DNA from: Gemmatimonadota bacterium
GTDB lineage: Bacteria; Gemmatimonadota; Gemmatimonadetes; Gemmatimonadales; Gemmatimonadaceae
DNA length: 52,063 nucleotides
Assembly: GCA_947461225.1 (NCBI GenBank)
Contig: CANHJV010000005.1
Location: forward strand, 1 to 52,063
Reading direction: 5' to 3'
Position numbers and translations under genes: made by a program. The notes under the pieces were generated by a model. That model searched no databases. It was given only the letters and a program-made list of their open reading frames with translations, and was not told where the DNA came from. Below, one piece after another: positions 8,468 to 15,449 of this stretch; the stretch's first letter is position 1, and the number at the start of each line of letters is the position of its first letter.

Positions 8468-8577
8468 AACACCTTAGGTAGCAGGGGGGAGGGGATCAGG
8501 GGGCAGGACGCAGGAACGGCGCGCCGTTCACCTGCCTCCTCTCCCCTGATCCCCTCCCCCCTGCGTGCTAGGGAGTT
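8468..8577. repeat. long hairpin repeat, solo copy of the 12-kb inverted-repeat family
   Basis: Two arms of about 47 bp (8468-8514 and 8530-8577) are inverted copies with a few mismatches. They flank a perfect 16-bp palindrome, GAACGGCGCGCCGTTC (8514-8529). The arm core gcaggggggaggg-atcaggggg recurs in the two arms that enclose the four-helix-bundle gene at 12.06-12.64 kb, and the outer ends carry the same ctaggga/gtt edge. This looks like a gene-less member of the same element family. It starts 6 bases after the permease stop codon and could also terminate transcription. Confidence 0.85.
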
Positions 8578-8613
8578 GGCCGTCGGGCGTGACCTCACGG
8601 TTACACCCTTCGG

Positions 8614-8642
8614 TTGCCCGTATGTAACGGCGAACCTAGCTT
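8614..8642 (+). promoter_or_regulatory. promoter upstream of Oar-like receptor
   Basis: TTGCCC (8614-8619) and TAGCTT (8637-8642) have ideal 17-base spacing. Transcription would start near 8649, giving a leader of about 68 nt before the ATG at 8717. Confidence 0.45.
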
Positions 8643-8716
8643 TGGGGGTCTCGGTGGCGGGTCTGGTCTGTCCGGCGCCGAGAGACGTCTCCTCCACAAA
8701 CGGACAAACTGCATCT

Positions 8717-11700
8717 ATGCGTATCCAACGTTGGCTTAGCCTGGCCCTTACGGTCGCGGCTCTCGCCGTTGGTTCCACGTCGCCGCTCGCGGCGCAGGGA
8801 ACAACGACGGGCGCGATTACCGGCACGGTGACGGACGAAAAGAATGCCCCGGTACCGAACGTGTCGGTCGAAGTGGTCAATCGCGTCAATGGCGCGAAGG
8901 CCAGCCAGATCACGCGCGACAACGGTCGCTTCTTCATCCCAAACCTTGAAGTCGGCACCTACTCCGTCACTGCCCGTCGCATCGGCTTCGCGCCGCAGAC
9001 GCGCGCTGACATCGTCGTCAGCCTCACGCAGGCCACGCGCCTCGACTTCCAGCTGAAGGAGCAGGCGACGCAGCTCGCCGCCGTTCGCACGGAAGCGGTC
9101 ACGACCACCTCCGACTTCGCGGCGACCCGTCAGGGCGTACAGACCGTCCTCACCGATACGCTGGTGCGTCGCCTGCCGACGCTCAACCGTGACGTGACGG
9201 ACCTGATCCGCAACTCGCCGCAGGTCAACGTGTCGCAGGACGGCCGCATCTCGGCCGCTGGTCAGAACAACCGCTTCAACAACATCCAGATCGACGGTGT
9301 GTCGCTCGCCAACCGCTTCGGTCTTGGCGCCTCACCGACGGTCGGTGCACAGGTCGGTGGCCGCGCGCTGCCGCTCGACGCCATCAAGGAATTCCAGGTG
9401 CTCGTGTCGCCGTACGACGTGCGGCAGGGCAACTTCACCGGCGCGCTGGTCAACGCCGTGACCCAGTCCGGCACGAACGAATTCACGGGCTCCGCGTTCC
9501 TGTACTATCGCGACCAGCAGATGGGCCGCGACACGGCATTCCTTCGCACGGCGCCGTTCGTGCGTCGCCAGTTGGGCGCCTCGGTGGGCGGCCCGATCAT
9601 CAAGGACAAGTTGCGCTTCTTCGCGACCGTCGAAACGAGCCAGAACGTCTCGCCGTCCTCCGGCCCGTTCTTCGATCCGACCGCTCCCACGGGCATCGTG
9701 AACTCCACGTCGGCGACGGCGCGCATCAGTCAGGCGCAGGTCGACTCGTTCGTGAACTATCTGTCGGCCAAGGGCATCAACGCCGGTACGGCCAGCCTGA
9801 CCTCGAACGTGAATCCGCTCCTCAACACGTTCGTGCGCCTCGACTATCAGCTGTCGGGCAACACCCGTGTCGTGCTGCGCAACATCTACAACGATCAGGA
9901 AGCGTACGATTTCTCCCGCTCGCTGGGCACGTTCAACTTCACGTCGAACGGCTTCCGCCGCACCGAGAAGTCCAACCAGGTCGTCGGGCAGGTGTTTACG
10001 AACTTCGCGAACGGCTTCTCCAACGAGTTCACCGTCGGCCTCACGAAGACGCGCTTCAAGCGCAATCCGGACGTGATCGCGCCGCAGGTGCTGGTGCAGA
10101 ACATCGGCGGCACGGGCACCGGGATTGCATTCCGCGCCGGTACCGAGAACAGCTCGCAGGGCAATGAGCTGCGTGAAGACCTGTACGAAATCCAGAACAA
10201 CTTCACGATGCCGCTCGGCAACCACATCGTGTCGATCGGAACGCGCAACGAGATCTACAAGGCCTACAACGCGTTCCTGCAGAACTCGTACGGCAACTAC
10301 ACTTTCACGAACCTCGCCGATTTCGTGTCGAACCGGGCGCCGAACGCGTTCTCCGGATCGGGCGGACTCGGTGGTGACGTGGTCGCCAACTTCACGGCCG
10401 CGCAGCTGGCCGGCTACATCCAGGACCAGTGGACGGTGACGCCGCGCTTCACGACGACCCTCGGTCTGCGCATTGACGTTCCGCTGTTCTTCGACAAGCC
10501 GTCGTTCGCCGCCTCTGTGCAGCGCGATTTCGGCCGCAGCACGGCCGACCTGCCGTCGGGTAACCTGCAGTTCTCGCCGCGTCTCGGCTTTAATTGGGAT
10601 GTCACGGGCGACCAGCAGAATCAGGTGCGCGGTGGTATCGGTCTGTTCCAGGGCATCCCGGCCTACGTGTGGATGTCGAACCAGTTCCAGAACACCGGCG
10701 CCGGTCTGGCGCAGTTCACGTGCGGTACGTCGGTCGCCACGACCAACGGCACCGCGCCGCTGTTCAACGCCACCCCCGTGTCGCCCCGCGGCTGCGCGGC
10801 GAAGACCAACGGGACGCCGGGACGCAGCCTCGATGACGGCACCTTCCTCGGTACCGTGAACCTGGCTGCCAAGGACCTCCAGTTCCCGCAGCTGCTCCGC
10901 GCCACGCTCGGCTACGACCGCAAGCTGCCTGGCGGCGTGATCGCCACGTTCGACGGGCTCTACTCGAAGAGCATCAACAGCTTCTTCTACAACAACATCA
11001 ACATCCCGCAGACCGGCCGGGTGGATGCGCAGGGACGCACGGTGTTCGCGAATTTCGCGGCCACGGGCATCCCCTCCGTCTCTCCGCGGTTCCCGGTGTA
11101 CGGCACGAACGTCATCGATCTGTCCAACCAGAGCAAGGACTACTCGTACAGCGGCACGGGCCAGCTCCGGAAGCGCTTCAGCGGCGGGTTCGAAGGCTCG
11201 GTGGCTTACACGTACAGCCGCAGCTTCTCCGTGACGGACCTCACGTCGTCGGTGGCGCTTTCCAACTGGCAGTTTGGCCGCGTGTACTCGGGGCTGCAGA
11301 CGGACCAGCCGGTGAATGCCTCGCTGTTCGATCAGCCGCACCGCCTGCTGATCAACGGCACCTACACGGCGCCGTGGAAGTCGAACCAGACCAACATCAC
11401 GTTCTACTACAGCAAGCAGTCGGGAACGCCGTACGCGTTCGTGTACACCGGCAGCGGTGGCCGCGGCGACATGAACGGCGACGGCTCCAACGCCAACGAC
11501 CCGATCTACATCCCGACCGGTCCGAGCGATCCGAAGATGGGCTTCGTGTCGACGACTGTTGGCGGTGTGACGCTGACGCCGGCGCAGCAGGCCGCGTCGT
11601 TCGATCAGTTCATCAAGGACAACAGCTGCCTCGACAAGCAGCGCGGCACGATCATGCAGCCGACGTCCTGCCGCAACCCGATGTTCGATCGGTTCGACAT

Positions 11701-11980
11701 GACCATCGAACAGCAGCTCCCGTCGATCCGTGGCGAGCGTGCGACGCTCCGCTTCGATATCTTCAACGCGGCCAACCTGCTCAACAGCAAGTGGGGACGG
11801 ATCAAGTCCGCCACGGGCAACGGCAATGCCTCACTGCTCACCGTGCAGTCGTACACGAGCGCTGACGCGGCCACGCAGGTACCGAACGTGACGTTCACCA
11901 ACAACTTCATCACGAACTTCACGCCGCTGAACTTCAGCCAGTTCTATCAGATTCAGGCGAGTCTGCGGTTGTCGTTCTAA
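8717..11980 (+). CDS. Oar-like TonB-dependent outer-membrane receptor
   Basis: The predicted protein has 1087 residues. A signal peptide (about 1-27, ending PLAAQG) precedes a carboxypeptidase-regulatory-like domain (about 30-115, GAITGTVTDEKNAPVPNVSV and DNGRFFIPNLEVGTYSVTA). A plug domain (about 125-260, LPTLNRDVTDLIRNSPQV) and a long 22-strand-type barrel follow. The segment GDMNGDGSNANDPIYIPTG in the barrel and the C-terminal stretch with FDIFNAANLLNSKWG are typical of the Oar family. Myxococcus Oar is known to be needed for export of the protease PopC; other members import oligomers. The last residue is Phe (RLSF), as expected for BAM-inserted proteins. The ATG at 8717 is set by the signal peptide; the open frame upstream to 8294 lies inside the permease. 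A terminator follows at 12009. Confidence 0.92.
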   Translation: MRIQRWLSLALTVAALAVGSTSPLAAQGTTTGAITGTVTDEKNAPVPNVSVEVVNRVNGAKASQITRDNGRFFIPNLEVGTYSVTARRIGFAPQTRADIVVSLTQATRLDFQLKEQATQLAAVRTEAVTTTSDFAATRQGVQTVLTDTLVRRLPTLNRDVTDLIRNSPQVNVSQDGRISAAGQNNRFNNIQIDGVSLANRFGLGASPTVGAQVGGRALPLDAIKEFQVLVSPYDVRQGNFTGALVNAVTQSGTNEFTGSAFLYYRDQQMGRDTAFLRTAPFVRRQLGASVGGPIIKDKLRFFATVETSQNVSPSSGPFFDPTAPTGIVNSTSATARISQAQVDSFVNYLSAKGINAGTASLTSNVNPLLNTFVRLDYQLSGNTRVVLRNIYNDQEAYDFSRSLGTFNFTSNGFRRTEKSNQVVGQVFTNFANGFSNEFTVGLTKTRFKRNPDVIAPQVLVQNIGGTGTGIAFRAGTENSSQGNELREDLYEIQNNFTMPLGNHIVSIGTRNEIYKAYNAFLQNSYGNYTFTNLADFVSNRAPNAFSGSGGLGGDVVANFTAAQLAGYIQDQWTVTPRFTTTLGLRIDVPLFFDKPSFAASVQRDFGRSTADLPSGNLQFSPRLGFNWDVTGDQQNQVRGGIGLFQGIPAYVWMSNQFQNTGAGLAQFTCGTSVATTNGTAPLFNATPVSPRGCAAKTNGTPGRSLDDGTFLGTVNLAAKDLQFPQLLRATLGYDRKLPGGVIATFDGLYSKSINSFFYNNINIPQTGRVDAQGRTVFANFAATGIPSVSPRFPVYGTNVIDLSNQSKDYSYSGTGQLRKRFSGGFEGSVAYTYSRSFSVTDLTSSVALSNWQFGRVYSGLQTDQPVNASLFDQPHRLLINGTYTAPWKSNQTNITFYYSKQSGTPYAFVYTGSGGRGDMNGDGSNANDPIYIPTGPSDPKMGFVSTTVGGVTLTPAQQAASFDQFIKDNSCLDKQRGTIMQPTSCRNPMFDRFDMTIEQQLPSIRGERATLRFDIFNAANLLNSKWGRIKSATGNGNASLLTVQSYTSADAATQVPNVTFTNNFITNFTPLNFSQFYQIQASLRLSF

Positions 11981-12008
11981 GCTGGGCGCTGGTGGTGGTG
12001 TAAGGAGA

Positions 12009-12034
12009 GCGGCGCCGGAAACGGCGCCGCTTTT
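12009..12034 (+). terminator. intrinsic terminator of Oar-like receptor gene
   Basis: There is a nine-base-pair GC stem (GCGGCGCCG / CGGCGCCGC) with a GAAA tetraloop at 12018-12021, followed by TTTT. It lies 28 bases after the receptor stop and just before the inverted-repeat element. Confidence 0.85.
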
Positions 12035-12058
12035 CCGTTGTGGTTGCTGGGAACGGCG

Positions 12059-12115
12059 AACTGCGAACTCCCTAGTAAGCAGGGGGGAGGGTATCAGGGG
12101 GCAGGAGGCAGGGGG
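12059..12115 (+). repeat. left arm of 57-bp inverted repeat
   Basis: The arm begins with aactgcgaactccctag, continues with the G-rich core aagcaggggggagggtatc and ends in caggaggcaggggg. Its reverse complement recurs at 12585-12641 with one mismatch. Confidence 0.95.
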
Positions 12116-12174
12116 ATGCGTTCGCGCGTTGCTGGCGGCGGGATTTCGGTGACACGGTTGTCGCGACGCACCGC

Positions 12175-12180
12175 TATCCT
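12175..12180 (+). promoter_or_regulatory. -10 box (TATCCT) for four-helix-bundle gene
   Basis: TATCCT ends 7 bases before the ATG at 12188, inside the inverted-repeat element. The gene therefore appears to carry its own promoter and to be leaderless. No convincing -35 was found. Confidence 0.5.
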
Positions 12181-12187
12181 CGGCGGC

Positions 12188-12574
12188 ATGCAAGATCCCG
12201 CCAACATCCACGCGTGGCATCGCGCGATTGCTCTAGCCGTGCGCGTGCACCGGATCAGTCGCGGTATCAAACGCACGCAGGCGCCAGGGCTCCGCTCGCA
12301 AATCGATCGCGCCGTGGACTCGATCCCCTCCAATATTGCCGAGGGCGTTGCTCAACCGAGTGCCGCCGACTGCGCGCGATTTCTCAGTTATGCGGTGTCG
12401 TCGGCCTTCGAAGTCGAAAGCCACCTCATTCTCGCCGACAAGCTGGGGCTCGACCTCGTCGGCATCGAGGAAGCACTCGACGAGACGCGCCAGATCCGCC
12501 GCATGACGTTCAGCCTGCGAAAGCACTACGTCGCGAAAGCGAAAGGCGAAAAACCAAAGGGGCGCGACAGCTAA
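12188..12574 (+). CDS. four helix bundle protein (S23/IVP, TIGR02436-like)
   Basis: The predicted protein has 128 residues and is all-helical. Family landmarks are the N-terminal W-x-x-A motif (IHAWHRAIALAVRVHRI), a central helix with QIDRAVDSIPSNIAEG, then FLSYAVSSAFEVESHL and a final helix with LRKHY. The IP-x-N-IAEG motif is diagnostic of 23S-rRNA-intervening-sequence proteins and their relatives, including the Avd accessory proteins of diversity-generating retroelements. These form homopentameric barrels that bind nucleic acid. No reverse transcriptase is nearby. The ATG at 12188 is supported by the TATCCT box. The Lys/Arg-rich tail (about 112-128) could contact nucleic acid. The gene is enclosed by a 57-bp inverted repeat, which suggests the protein acts on, or spreads with, that structure. 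Confidence 0.9.
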   Translation: MQDPANIHAWHRAIALAVRVHRISRGIKRTQAPGLRSQIDRAVDSIPSNIAEGVAQPSAADCARFLSYAVSSAFEVESHLILADKLGLDLVGIEEALDETRQIRRMTFSLRKHYVAKAKGEKPKGRDS

Positions 12575-12584
12575 CTGTCCACGC

Positions 12585-12641
12585 CCCCCTGCCTCCTGCC
12601 CCCTGATACCCTCCCCCCTGCTTCCTAGGGAGTTCGCAGTT
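12585..12641 (-). repeat. right arm of 57-bp inverted repeat
   Basis: This is the reverse complement of 12059-12115 with one mismatch. It begins 11 bases after the stop codon of the four-helix-bundle gene. Confidence 0.95.
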
Positions 12642-12666
12642 TGCAGTTCGCAGTTCGCAGTTCCTA
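12633..12666 (+). repeat. heptamer repeats at right edge of element
   Basis: Four imperfect copies of the 7-mer ttcgcag (one is tttgcag) run to ttcctag. They extend outward from the right arm to the mlaD stop codon. The left arm has a shorter related series (gaacggc, gaactgc, gaactcc) at 12051-12071. The TAG stop of mlaD on the minus strand lies at the very edge (12664-12666). Confidence 0.8.
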
Positions 12667-13551
12667 GAAGATCCTCAGATTGATGTACTTCTTCGGATTC
12701 TTCTTCAAATCCATCACCAGCGAATCCACCCGCAGCAGCAGCGTATCCAGGCGCGCGTACACCGCCGGATCGTTCAGCAGCTTGCCCGCCGTGCCGGTGC
12801 CGTTGCTCACCTTGTCGAGTACACCCTGCACCTTCACGTTCGTCTGCTTGAAGTCGCGCGTGAGCTGCTCGAGTTGCGCCGACGTGGCCTGCAGATTCTT
12901 GACCGTCGAATCTACCTTGGTGGAATCCACGCTGGCCAGCGTGCGCCGCACCGACTGCTGCGTGAGCGTGAGCTGCTTCGACTGTTCGGCCGTGACCGCG
13001 CTCAGCTGCGCCACGAGCTTCGTAAGATCGGCCACCGTCTGCCGCACATCTTTCACGCCGCCGCCTTCCACGAACTGCGCGCGCGTTTCGTCGGTGAGGG
13101 CGCGGATATTCAGCGCGATCGAATCGCCCTTGCTCAGCAACTCGGGGACGCCCGGTGAGCCGACGCCCGTGGGAATCGTGTCGCCGGCCGCCATGTAGCC
13201 CTGACGGCCGATGACCGGCGTGAGGGCAATCAGCTGGTCGCCGAAGATGCCGTTGGCTTGAACGGTGGCCGTGGTGCCGGCCGGCACCTGGTACTGCGAC
13301 TGCAGCTTGAGCGTCACGGCGATCGTGCCGTCGGGGATCAGGTCGACCTTGTTCACATACCCGACCTGTACGCCGGCCAGCAGCACGGGCTGTCCTTGCT
13401 TGAGGCCAGCGCCCCACTTGAAGCGGGCAAACATCGGATAGCCGCTGGAGAGGCCGCCACGGGCAATCCAGATAGTGCCGCCGATGCCGAGCACCGCGGC
13501 CACCAGCAGGAGCAGACCGACAAGCAGTTCGTCGCGTCGTTTCGTCGTCAT
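12664..13551 (-). CDS. mlaD: MCE-family lipid transport protein (MlaD-like)
   Basis: The predicted protein has 295 residues: one N-terminal membrane helix (about 9-29, LLVGLLLLVAAVLGIGGTIW), then a single MCE domain (about 37-120) with GAGLKQGQPVLLAGVQVGYV and GIFGDQLIAL, and a long helical C-terminal part (about 145-285) rich in Gln, Thr and Leu. MlaD-type proteins form hexameric rings on the periplasmic side of the inner membrane and carry phospholipids to or from the outer membrane. The long C-terminal helix could form a needle-like tunnel or a coiled coil. It lies 21 bases behind the MlaE gene on the same strand, so the two form a unit. No MlaF ATPase is present next to them. The 3' end touches the inverted-repeat element. 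Confidence 0.9.
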   Translation of the reverse strand: MTTKRRDELLVGLLLLVAAVLGIGGTIWIARGGLSSGYPMFARFKWGAGLKQGQPVLLAGVQVGYVNKVDLIPDGTIAVTLKLQSQYQVPAGTTATVQANGIFGDQLIALTPVIGRQGYMAAGDTIPTGVGSPGVPELLSKGDSIALNIRALTDETRAQFVEGGGVKDVRQTVADLTKLVAQLSAVTAEQSKQLTLTQQSVRRTLASVDSTKVDSTVKNLQATSAQLEQLTRDFKQTNVKVQGVLDKVSNGTGTAGKLLNDPAVYARLDTLLLRVDSLVMDLKKNPKKYINLRIF

Positions 13552-13572
13552 GTATGGAGAGAGAGCAGGCCG

Positions 13573-14364
13573 TCAGGCCTGAATGAAAGGAGCAAGGACG
13601 GCAGCCACGAGGGCATCGAGCACCAGAATGCTCACCGACGCGATCACGACGGCGAGGGCGGTGGAACGCCCCACGCCTTCGGCGCCCGCTTCGGTGACGT
13701 AGCCCTCGTACGAACAGACGAACGAAATGGCCGCACCGAACAGGAACGCCTTGATCAGGGAGTACACCACTTGGAAGGCCGTAAACGCCAGCCGCAGTCC
13801 ATCCAGAAAGTCACTGGTGCGCACATCGGTGGCGGTGACCAGGATGCCCCACGCGCTCACGATGGCGGTCGTATTGGCCAGAACGACCAATACCGGCAAC
13901 ATCACGATCCCAGCCAGAAACCGCGGCAGCGCGAGATAGGCCACTGGGTCGAACGAGAGCGTTTCGAGCGCGTCGATCTGCTCCGTCACGCGCATCGTGC
14001 CGATCTCGGCCGTCATGCGTGCGCCCACGCGCCCAGTGAGGACCAGTGCCGTGAGCAGCGGTCCCAGTTCGAGCACGATGCTCTGTCGCGTGATCAGACC
14101 AACGACCGATAGCTGGACGCCGGGGAACAGCTGGTAGCGCGTCTGGAAGGCCGTCACGCCGCCCAGGAAGGCCGCGACGATGATCGTGAGCGGTACGGAC
14201 TCGACGCCCACCGTCCGCATCTGTCGGATCGTTTCGGGGATCCACGTTTCCGGATCGCGCAGCCCGCGCACGATATCGCGCGCGAAGTAGCCGCGCTTGC
14301 CAAGCGCGCGGAGAATGCCCTCGGCGCGTCGCTCGGCCAACCGAGCAACCATGCCCATTGGCAT
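13573..14364 (-). CDS. mlaE: MlaE-family ABC transporter permease
   Basis: The predicted protein has 263 residues and about five membrane helices. Family landmarks are FLGGVTAFQTRYQL at the first helix, LGPLLTALVLTGRVGARMTAEIGTMRVTEQIDAL (the conserved coupling region, shown here in part as GRVGARMTAEIGTMRVTEQI), and YEGYVTEAGAEGVGRSTALA near the C-terminus. It should be the membrane subunit of a phospholipid transporter. The ATG at 14364 overlaps the lptG stop by one base (TGATG), which supports this start; two further ATGs follow within five codons. The expected ATPase subunit (MlaF) is missing from the operon and must be encoded elsewhere if the transporter is active. It is translationally coupled to LPS-export genes. 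Confidence 0.92.
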   Translation of the reverse strand: MPMGMVARLAERRAEGILRALGKRGYFARDIVRGLRDPETWIPETIRQMRTVGVESVPLTIIVAAFLGGVTAFQTRYQLFPGVQLSVVGLITRQSIVLELGPLLTALVLTGRVGARMTAEIGTMRVTEQIDALETLSFDPVAYLALPRFLAGIVMLPVLVVLANTTAIVSAWGILVTATDVRTSDFLDGLRLAFTAFQVVYSLIKAFLFGAAISFVCSYEGYVTEAGAEGVGRSTALAVVIASVSILVLDALVAAVLAPFIQA

Positions 14365-15449
14365 CAGGTCCGCACCCGATAGAGCAGCACGAGCGCGAAC
14401 AGCCCGCACGCCAGGTTGGGGACCCATGCCGCCATGTCGGGGGGCATGAGCCCCTTCCCACCGATCGCCTTGGTCAACTGAATGAGCACGAGAAAGAGAA
14501 TGGTCGTGGCCAGGCTGACCGCGATACCGTACGCGGCGCCACCGCGCTGTGAACTGGTCGCCAGCGGCGCGCCGAAGAGTGCAATGATGAGACACGTGAC
14601 CGGAATCGCCAACTTCAGCATCCGCTCCACGCGCAGCAGGTTCACGTCGGCCCCCGAGCGCTCGAGTGCGGTGATGAACCGCGACAGATCCGCGAAGTTC
14701 ATTTCACTCGGTTGCCGCTCGGTGGCCTGAAGTTCCTGTGGTTTCTCCGTGAACTGCCGGTCGACCAGGGAATCGAAGGCCACGGCGCGATCGGTAGAGT
14801 CGTTGGGGACCACATGCACCATCCCCGACTTCAGCACCCAACCGCGATTGTTGTACCACGACGCGCTCTTGGCCGCCACCAAGAGCCCGGGCCGCTTGAC
14901 CGACCCCCGCTCTTCGATTTCCATGTTCTCCACGAGCCGTGCCTTCACATCGAGCGTGTAAATCCGGTAGACGCGCCCCGTCTCGCTCGCGAAGGCGAAG
15001 TTGTAGCGATTGTTATCGCGGTCCTGACCCTTTCCCGCCAGCAGCTTGAGACGCTGGGCATTGGCTGGTGGCGCAAGCTCGGCGAACACCAGGTCGATCC
15101 CCATCGCAATCATGGCCATGAAGAGAATCGGCGCGATGAATCGGTAGAAGCTGATACCGGAGGCCTTGGCGGCGGTAATCTCCGAATAGCGTGTAAAGGT
15201 GCCGATGGAAAACACCGTCGCGAAGAGCACCGCCGCGGGAAGGACCATGAACAGCGTGTCGGGAATCCAGTACACGTAGCTCAGGGCGACCGCTTTGAAC
15301 GCCAGTTTGCGTTCGGTGTACTTGCGCAGGTTGTCGACCAGGTCGATCACGAACACCAGCACGGGGAAGCCCAGCGTCGTGACCGTGAAGATGCGCGTGA
15401 ACTCGGCCGCCACGTAGCGATCGAGCGGCGTAATGAAGCGACGGCTCAT
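14364..15449 (-). CDS. lptG: LPS export permease LptG/LptF-type
   Basis: The predicted protein has 361 residues: an N-terminal membrane helix after DRYVAAEFTRIF, two further helices with SEITAAKASGISFYRF (the conserved coupling-helix motif that contacts LptB), a periplasmic beta-jellyroll (about 130-265) and three C-terminal helices. It belongs to the YjgP/YjgQ family. With LptF and LptB it extracts LPS from the inner membrane and pushes it to the LptC-A-D bridge. The ATG at 15449 overlaps the stop of the upstream gene (ATGA). It is called LptG because it is the second, shorter paralogue; the F/G distinction is not secure. LptB and LptC are not in the window. Confidence 0.88.
   Translation of the reverse strand: MSRRFITPLDRYVAAEFTRIFTVTTLGFPVLVFVIDLVDNLRKYTERKLAFKAVALSYVYWIPDTLFMVLPAAVLFATVFSIGTFTRYSEITAAKASGISFYRFIAPILFMAMIAMGIDLVFAELAPPANAQRLKLLAGKGQDRDNNRYNFAFASETGRVYRIYTLDVKARLVENMEIEERGSVKRPGLLVAAKSASWYNNRGWVLKSGMVHVVPNDSTDRAVAFDSLVDRQFTEKPQELQATERQPSEMNFADLSRFITALERSGADVNLLRVERMLKLAIPVTCLIIALFGAPLATSSQRGGAAYGIAVSLATTILFLVLIQLTKAIGGKGLMPPDMAAWVPNLACGLFALVLLYRVRT

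Larger units (their letters stand above)
12059..12641 (+). mobile_element. inverted-repeat-bounded four-helix-bundle element
   Basis: A 583-bp unit bounded by inverted arms 12059-12115 and 12585-12641. They match at 56 of 57 positions by eye; the exception is T versus G next to the inner CTAG. The only gene inside is a four-helix-bundle protein of the S23/IVP type. The arrangement stem-ORF-stem is that of the intervening sequences in some bacterial 23S rRNA genes, but here it lies in an intergenic gap between two convergent genes. A gene-less relative is at 8468-8577. Mobility is inferred; no target-site duplication was identified with certainty. Confidence 0.6.

Noticed and set aside
8294-8716. 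141-codon upstream extension of the Oar-like receptor frame
   Set aside because: It lies in the permease gene and the hairpin repeat; the signal peptide begins at 8717.
9332-11341. Long open frame of 669 codons on the minus strand inside the first Oar-like receptor
   Set aside because: It lies entirely antisense to a well-supported gene, is Arg/His/Val/Glu-rich as expected from the mirrored codons of a GC-rich gene, and resembles no family.
12038-12187. N-terminal extension of the four-helix-bundle protein by 50 codons
   Set aside because: The extension runs through the left inverted-repeat arm, and a -10 box sits 7 bases before the internal ATG at 12188, where the family begins.
12188-12574. 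Avd accessory gene of a diversity-generating retroelement
   Set aside because: The protein family fits, but no reverse transcriptase, template repeat or variable repeat is seen nearby.
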